Shown here in pieces: positions 59,376 to 64,000 of a stretch of DNA of 64,000 nt. Location: the NCBI GenBank assembly GCA_045603745.1, contig JAZUMQ010000012.1, forward strand, positions 19,503 to 83,502, in the 5' to 3' direction. The notes below the pieces were generated by a model, which saw only the letters and a list, made by a program, of their open reading frames with translations, searched no databases and had not been told where the DNA came from. Positions within the stretch are counted from its first letter, which is position 1. Every line of letters begins with the position of its first letter. The DNA is from RGIG995 sp045603745. Its GTDB lineage: Bacteria > Bacillota > Clostridia > Oscillospirales > UBA644. The position numbers and the translations under genes are program-made.

Positions 59376-61072
59376 TGGCGAGCATTGTGTCTCGTAGGTA
59401 TGGCAGCTTCCGCGGCGTTGACTTCCGTGGAGATGAGGTGGATTTGTCGAGAAGTCCGGACAGTTTGAATATGTGGAAAGACTACCGGAAAACCGACAGT
59501 ATCCGCACTCGTCCTAAACTGCAGTTAAAGTGGGAGTTCCCCGATCCGGTTTACGGAATCTTTTTTTATAAAGATATGAGGTTGATCCATAGTGGAGATC
59601 GGCTGTACAAGGTTGAAGAGGACCAAATTGAGGAATTGTTTTCCGGGTTGAATCAGGCTCGGAGTAATGCCTTTATTTACGATAACGTGTGGTATTTTAA
59701 GGACGGAAAATATTATCTTCAATACGGTTGGGACGAGGAGAGAGATGAGTATGTTCTGAAGGAAGTGGAGGGTTACGTTCCAACAACAAGCATTGGCAGA
59801 ACGGAGCGAAGCGGCGGCACAGATCATGAAGGATTGAATTTCTTGACGGGTCGACGGATCAATACGTTTTTAGGGAACGATATTGGGACGGAATTTTGGT
59901 TTGACTGTCAGGAAATTGACGAGTCATTTCCACCGATTGTCAGAATCAACGGTGAGCTGAAATCTTCTCCTGAGGACTATTGTGTGAATTACAAGGACGG
60001 CACAATTACTTTTACAGTTGCCCCTCCTACTCCATTGACGGAAGGAAAAGATAATATCTCAATCGAGTTCTGCAAGACGGACCCGAAGAAGCGGGATATT
60101 ATTTGCAAATGCACGTTGTTGCAGATTTTTGATAACCGCGTGTTTTTTAGCGGGAATCCAGATTATCCGAACATTATCTATCATTGCGCTCTGAATGATC
60201 CTTCTTACTGCAGCGACTATGCTTGGTATCCTGCCGGAACGGATCCTGCTGAAGTGCGGGGGTTGGTCGCAGGGAACAACGCGCTGTGGGTATTCCGTGA
60301 ACCTTCCGACGCAAACACCAATGTATTTTATTACACTCCATCACGAGACGATAACTACGGTAAGGTTTATCCGTCCTATCATTCCAGTATTACCACCGGC
60401 TGCGTGGGGCGCGCGATCAATTTCGGAGACGATATTGTGTTTTTTAGCGACCGGGGAATGGAGGGTGTCAGCGGGGACATTATGACGGAGCAGGTGATCT
60501 CTCACCGTTCCTCTCTTGTAGATGGTAGATTGATCGCGGAGAATGGATATAAAGATATGATTCTGGAAGAATGGGAAGGGTATCTTCTCGTTCTGATCGG
60601 AAATAAGGTCTATCTTGCTGATTCCCGCACTGCATTTTCCTACGAAAACCACAGGGAATACGAGTGGTTTTATTGGGAATTGGATCGCGACGTTGTCTGT
60701 GCGAAGGTATACAACGGTGTGCTTTACGTTGGAACCGCCGATGGCGTCTATGAATTAACTGACCATGAAGGTTCTTTGGAGAGCTATTGGGTGACTCCTA
60801 AGGATCGATTTAGGTATCCCAACCGGACAAAGACAACCAACAAACGAGGGAGTGTCGCAGAGGCAAAGGGAGATGTTTCTCTTTCTGTGAAGACGGAAGA
60901 TTCAGAGTATGAACTTGTGGGGGAACACAAGGGTGTGCAGGACTGCTTTGTAAATCGGATTAAGAAAAAGAAATTTAAGGATATTCAACTAAAATTCCAC
61001 TCAAACACAAGATTCAGTTTGGAATCGGTTACGCTGGAATGTTTCTTGGGTGGCTACATTAAAGGAAGATGA
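59375..61072 (+). CDS. Tail nozzle/stabilisation-type protein
   Basis: 565 residues of repeated beta-strand pattern, as in the beta-propeller stabilisation proteins of podoviruses. Short repeats of the type V-W-Y-F-K-D-G-K-Y-Y and L-Y-V-G-T-A-D-G-V are visible. The start shares a base with the previous stop. Confidence 0.68.
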   Translation: MASIVSRRYGSFRGVDFRGDEVDLSRSPDSLNMWKDYRKTDSIRTRPKLQLKWEFPDPVYGIFFYKDMRLIHSGDRLYKVEEDQIEELFSGLNQARSNAFIYDNVWYFKDGKYYLQYGWDEERDEYVLKEVEGYVPTTSIGRTERSGGTDHEGLNFLTGRRINTFLGNDIGTEFWFDCQEIDESFPPIVRINGELKSSPEDYCVNYKDGTITFTVAPPTPLTEGKDNISIEFCKTDPKKRDIICKCTLLQIFDNRVFFSGNPDYPNIIYHCALNDPSYCSDYAWYPAGTDPAEVRGLVAGNNALWVFREPSDANTNVFYYTPSRDDNYGKVYPSYHSSITTGCVGRAINFGDDIVFFSDRGMEGVSGDIMTEQVISHRSSLVDGRLIAENGYKDMILEEWEGYLLVLIGNKVYLADSRTAFSYENHREYEWFYWELDRDVVCAKVYNGVLYVGTADGVYELTDHEGSLESYWVTPKDRFRYPNRTKTTNKRGSVAEAKGDVSLSVKTEDSEYELVGEHKGVQDCFVNRIKKKKFKDIQLKFHSNTRFSLESVTLECFLGGYIKGR

Positions 61073-61083
61073 GGTGAACCGAT

Positions 61084-62346
61084 ATGGTAAAAGCATATTC
61101 CGAATACGATCAAAACGATATTGCGGAATTGGAAGACGAACAAAAAGCAAAGGTAGAAGAAAAGGAAAACTTTTACGATACCGCAATCGAAGAGACGAAG
61201 AAGTTTTATTCCGATCAGTCCGCAGGAATCGAAGCCTGGGGAAAAGAACAGGAAAAGATTCAACAGGCGCAAACGGATCTTACCATTGAAGGTCTCGAAA
61301 AAGCAAAGGAAGACACTGAGTCCGATTATCGGAGAGAACAATCTGCCGCTTACGTGGATTTTAAGGAATCAACTTCTAAATACGGCGTCGAAGCAGAACA
61401 GCTTGCTTCTGTTGGCCTGATAGGTTCCGGGTATGCAGAATCCTCAGAAACGCGAAAATATAACGCATATCAAAACCGACTTGCAGTAAACCGTGAAGCG
61501 TTCAAGCGAACGGAAGCAGAATTTGACCTTGCAATCAAAGATGCTGAATTGAAGAACAGTGCCGCATTGGCTGAAATTCATTATAAAACCTTGACAGAAA
61601 AACTGTACCTACAAATGCAAGGATTTTCGGCGGCAAACGAGCTTTTGATGGAAAAGGCAGATGCCATTGATTCGATCAATGCGGATTACGAGGCTCGGAT
61701 CCAATACATTCTTGAATCGATTGCAGAACGAAAAGCCGCAGAGAAAGGAACCGAATCTTCCTTGCTTACCGGAGACCTTGCAGAACCGGAAGAGGGCGTG
61801 GAGGATTCTGCCGATTCCGGAGTGACGAGCACAGAATCTCTACTCCCAGGGTTTTTGGCACAGGGGATTGGGAATGGGTTTCCCGGTGCTTCCGCATTTG
61901 CGACACTACCGACAGGAGGCGCCGGTTCTGGTGTAAGGGATGATATTCCAATTGCTGAACGAATGAAGGAAAAGGATGCAGAAAAAAACGGAACCTACAC
62001 AAACGCCGTTAACCCTTTGTTGAGTCCGGGATCTGTCAATAAGGTTATTTCGGAAGGAGCAAAGAACGCCAAGACTGTAGATACGGATTATTATAAAGGT
62101 CCCCTCAATTCTGATGGGCGTATTTTTGGAACATTTGCCAACGGTTATCAGCCCAAGGGAATCAGCGGTCACGGGAAACTGACGAAATCGGGGCAGACCT
62201 ACACATTTAATACCAGAACTCTATCCGGAGAGTATAAATACGTTACTCAAAACGTATGGAAGGCAGAGGACGGGTCGCTTTGGTACTGGGATGGGCGGCA
62301 GAACAAATATCTCCCGTATCATTCCGGGTATCGGCGCAGCTCATAA
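61084..62346 (+). CDS. Phage protein with N-terminal coiled coil
   Basis: 420 residues: residues 10-110 are a charged coiled coil rich in Glu and Lys, then an Ala-rich helical part to about 225, a Gly/Pro/Ser-rich linker, and a C-terminal part with repeated Tyr and Trp. Probably a minor virion or ejection protein. Confidence 0.6.
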   Translation: MVKAYSEYDQNDIAELEDEQKAKVEEKENFYDTAIEETKKFYSDQSAGIEAWGKEQEKIQQAQTDLTIEGLEKAKEDTESDYRREQSAAYVDFKESTSKYGVEAEQLASVGLIGSGYAESSETRKYNAYQNRLAVNREAFKRTEAEFDLAIKDAELKNSAALAEIHYKTLTEKLYLQMQGFSAANELLMEKADAIDSINADYEARIQYILESIAERKAAEKGTESSLLTGDLAEPEEGVEDSADSGVTSTESLLPGFLAQGIGNGFPGASAFATLPTGGAGSGVRDDIPIAERMKEKDAEKNGTYTNAVNPLLSPGSVNKVISEGAKNAKTVDTDYYKGPLNSDGRIFGTFANGYQPKGISGHGKLTKSGQTYTFNTRTLSGEYKYVTQNVWKAEDGSLWYWDGRQNKYLPYHSGYRRSS

Positions 62347-62369
62347 TGTTATAAAAATGAGGTGTGTTT

Positions 62370-64000
62370 ATGGGCTATTTTGAACAACAGAAAAAAAAGC
62401 GTGATTCAGAGCTCCTGAATCACCTGCTGAAAAATACAGAGAATCCAAAAACCAATACTTCTTTCACGGAAGATAGTATTCCGTGGAAGAGGAATCAAGT
62501 TTCTGCTTCGCACGCCGGAATTACAAGAGACGTTGCGCAAAAGGACAAGTCTTCCGGGAAGTGGTATGACAACTGGTTCGACGAAGGGGCATTCTCCGAT
62601 GGGTACCAATTTGGAGACGTTTCCAAGACGGTTCTTGGGACGGCGGCAGATCTGCAGGAGAATGCCATTACCGCCGTTGCCGAGGCTACCGAGGGATTGA
62701 TCGACACCGGTGCGGACCTGGTCGGGATGTTCGGTGGGCTTTTCAATAAGGATTTTGAAAAGAAGACCAGCGAGTTTGTTGCAAAAGATCTCCTGCAATC
62801 CCAAAAGGTGGGCGAGGTCGTGGGCAACGTGATCAACTGGACGAATCCCATTGGAATTGCCACGAATTTGGCTTTGAAAAACGGCATTGTAAAAAACAAT
62901 ACCGAAGATGCCTCCGTTTTGGGAGATAAGTCTGACGGTATGGTTCAATCCGTCACCCATATGGCGGGAGCGCAAGCGTTGAAAGCAATCCCCGGCGCCG
63001 GTGCGGTACTGAGTCCTCTGGCAATGGGGGTCAACGCTTACAGCAGCGAGATCGAAGAGGCATACAGGGAAGGGGCCACCCCTGCCGAGGCTCGGGTCAG
63101 TGGTCTTATTTCTGCCGGTGCGGAATTGATCTTTGAGCAGATCGGCGGAATTAAGGTTTTCAAAAACACTCCCGTGGATGATTGGGTTTCCCGGCAGATC
63201 TCCACGAAGATCTCCAACAAGGTGGCTCGAACCTTGACAAAATTCGGGGTTGACATCGCCACGGAAGGAAACGAAGAAGTTCTTACCGAGGTCGCTTCCC
63301 GGATCGGAAAAAAACTTACCTATATGGACGAGAAATCATGGAAGGAAATGATGGCGTCCGAGGAAGCGTTCAATTCCTACGTGGAATCCTTCGTGAGCGG
63401 TGCTGCGATGGGTGCCGGCTTCGGTGTGGTAAAAGGTGCCGGGTCTGTCACTTCCGGAAAAGACTACACCACCGGCATGACGGCAAACGAGCAGAAGGTT
63501 TTTGATAAACTCTATGCCGATGCGATCGCAGAGAAGAAGAAAACCGACGGTAAAGTTACCGCATCGGACAAAATGAAGATTTACAACGAGATCGAATCCC
63601 AAATGGAAAAAGGGTATATTTCCACGGATAAGATCGAAGAGGTTTTGGGTGGAGATACCTATACGAAATATCGGGAGACGGTGGACTCGGAAGACGCTCT
63701 CACCAAAGAGTATGAGGAACTTGGAAAGAAAGAATCCTACACCCTTGCAGATCAGACCCGTTATGCCGAGTTGAAAGATCTTCTTGAAAAACAAAAAACC
63801 GACTCCCAGCGGAATCGGTTGAAAGAGCAGTTGGAATATGAGGTCAGCGAAACTGTGGCGGGGGATCGGCTTTCGGAAAGTTATCGGGAGAAATACCGCA
63901 AGGGGAAAGCCTTTGAGGCGGATCTGTCGAGATACAACGGCAACGCCAAAAAGGTGGTTCAAAAGGCAGTCGACAGCGGGATCCTGAATAATACCAACCG
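62370..64000 (+). CDS. Large phage virion/ejection-type protein (partial, runs off the window)
   Basis: Open from the ATG at 62370 (GAGGTG before it) to the edge, at least 543 residues. It has a basic Lys-rich start, then helical and Gly/Ala-rich segments (V-S-G-L-I-S-A-G-A-E-L-I-F-E and A-A-M-G-A-G-F-G) typical of large internal or ejected phage proteins, and then a charged coiled region. The rest lies beyond the window. Confidence 0.65.
   Translation, partial: MGYFEQQKKKRDSELLNHLLKNTENPKTNTSFTEDSIPWKRNQVSASHAGITRDVAQKDKSSGKWYDNWFDEGAFSDGYQFGDVSKTVLGTAADLQENAITAVAEATEGLIDTGADLVGMFGGLFNKDFEKKTSEFVAKDLLQSQKVGEVVGNVINWTNPIGIATNLALKNGIVKNNTEDASVLGDKSDGMVQSVTHMAGAQALKAIPGAGAVLSPLAMGVNAYSSEIEEAYREGATPAEARVSGLISAGAELIFEQIGGIKVFKNTPVDDWVSRQISTKISNKVARTLTKFGVDIATEGNEEVLTEVASRIGKKLTYMDEKSWKEMMASEEAFNSYVESFVSGAAMGAGFGVVKGAGSVTSGKDYTTGMTANEQKVFDKLYADAIAEKKKTDGKVTASDKMKIYNEIESQMEKGYISTDKIEEVLGGDTYTKYRETVDSEDALTKEYEELGKKESYTLADQTRYAELKDLLEKQKTDSQRNRLKEQLEYEVSETVAGDRLSESYREKYRKGKAFEADLSRYNGNAKKVVQKAVDSGILNNTN

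Larger units (their letters stand above)
37441..64000. mobile_element. Prophage, left end to window edge (incomplete)
   Basis: Ordered phage modules: integrase at the att site, CI-type repressor and operator, early replication genes, late regulator, terminase, portal, scaffold, coat and tail proteins. The portal, stabilisation-type and ejection-type genes without a tape-measure or tail-tube gene point to a short-tailed phage. The structural genes are intact. The right end, lysis genes and second att site lie beyond the window. Confidence 0.92.

Overview
The window looks like chromosome from an uncultured, spore-forming, gut-type Clostridia (Firmicutes) species. The evidence is a solitary sporulation sigma factor of the SigG type, AddAB instead of RecBCD, sigma-A promoters of the form TTGACA-N17-TATAAT, strong AGGAGG ribosome binding sites, and glycan-directed enzymes (GH43, sialate O-acetylesterase). 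I worked from the sequence alone, so family names rest on recognised motifs and not on database searches.

1-28.4 kb is host chromosome. From the left it holds the end of a probable solute-binding protein, an EamA permease, a biotin salvage pair (birA-bioY) followed by a lipoprotein binding protein, and tyrS. A small SLOG/XRE cassette comes next, lying between two copies of the 3' end of a GH43 gene. A long leftward operon runs DUF2752 - small membrane protein - addB - addA - GNAT - GH43. It is divergent from sigG. Further right are an MFS permease, a DUF2156 protein and a DUF5684 protein. A surface-glycan operon (glycosyltransferase, pyruvyltransferase-like, flippase, FrhB-like, ferredoxin) includes an AT-rich stretch. 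It is followed by an M20 peptidase with two membrane proteins, one of them interrupted by an in-frame TAG, and by a sialate O-acetylesterase.

28.7-37.1 kb is an AT-rich integrative element. It carries a large serine recombinase, a phosphatase-like protein, a small resolvase, an SH3-type lipoprotein, a possible HhH protein with a Cys cluster, two XRE regulators, and a leftward cassette built around a free-standing group II-type reverse transcriptase with four small ORFs.

37.44 kb to the right edge is a prophage that continues beyond the window. Its tyrosine integrase abuts a 27-bp fragment matching the 3' end of a tRNA or, more likely, a tmRNA. Next come a LexA/CI-like repressor with an operator/promoter switch, early genes with an HUH Rep-like initiator and PcfK/PcfJ homologues, a sigma-like late regulator, and a duplicated promoter followed by terminators. 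The late operon is terminase, portal, scaffold, coat, tail/receptor-binding proteins and ejection-type proteins. The gene set suggests a short-tailed (podovirus-like) phage.

The less ordinary material is the RT cassette, the repeat-flanked SLOG/XRE cassette, a possible very short RNA inside the prophage early region, the promoter-terminator arrangement before the terminase, and a lectin-like variable-looking receptor domain.
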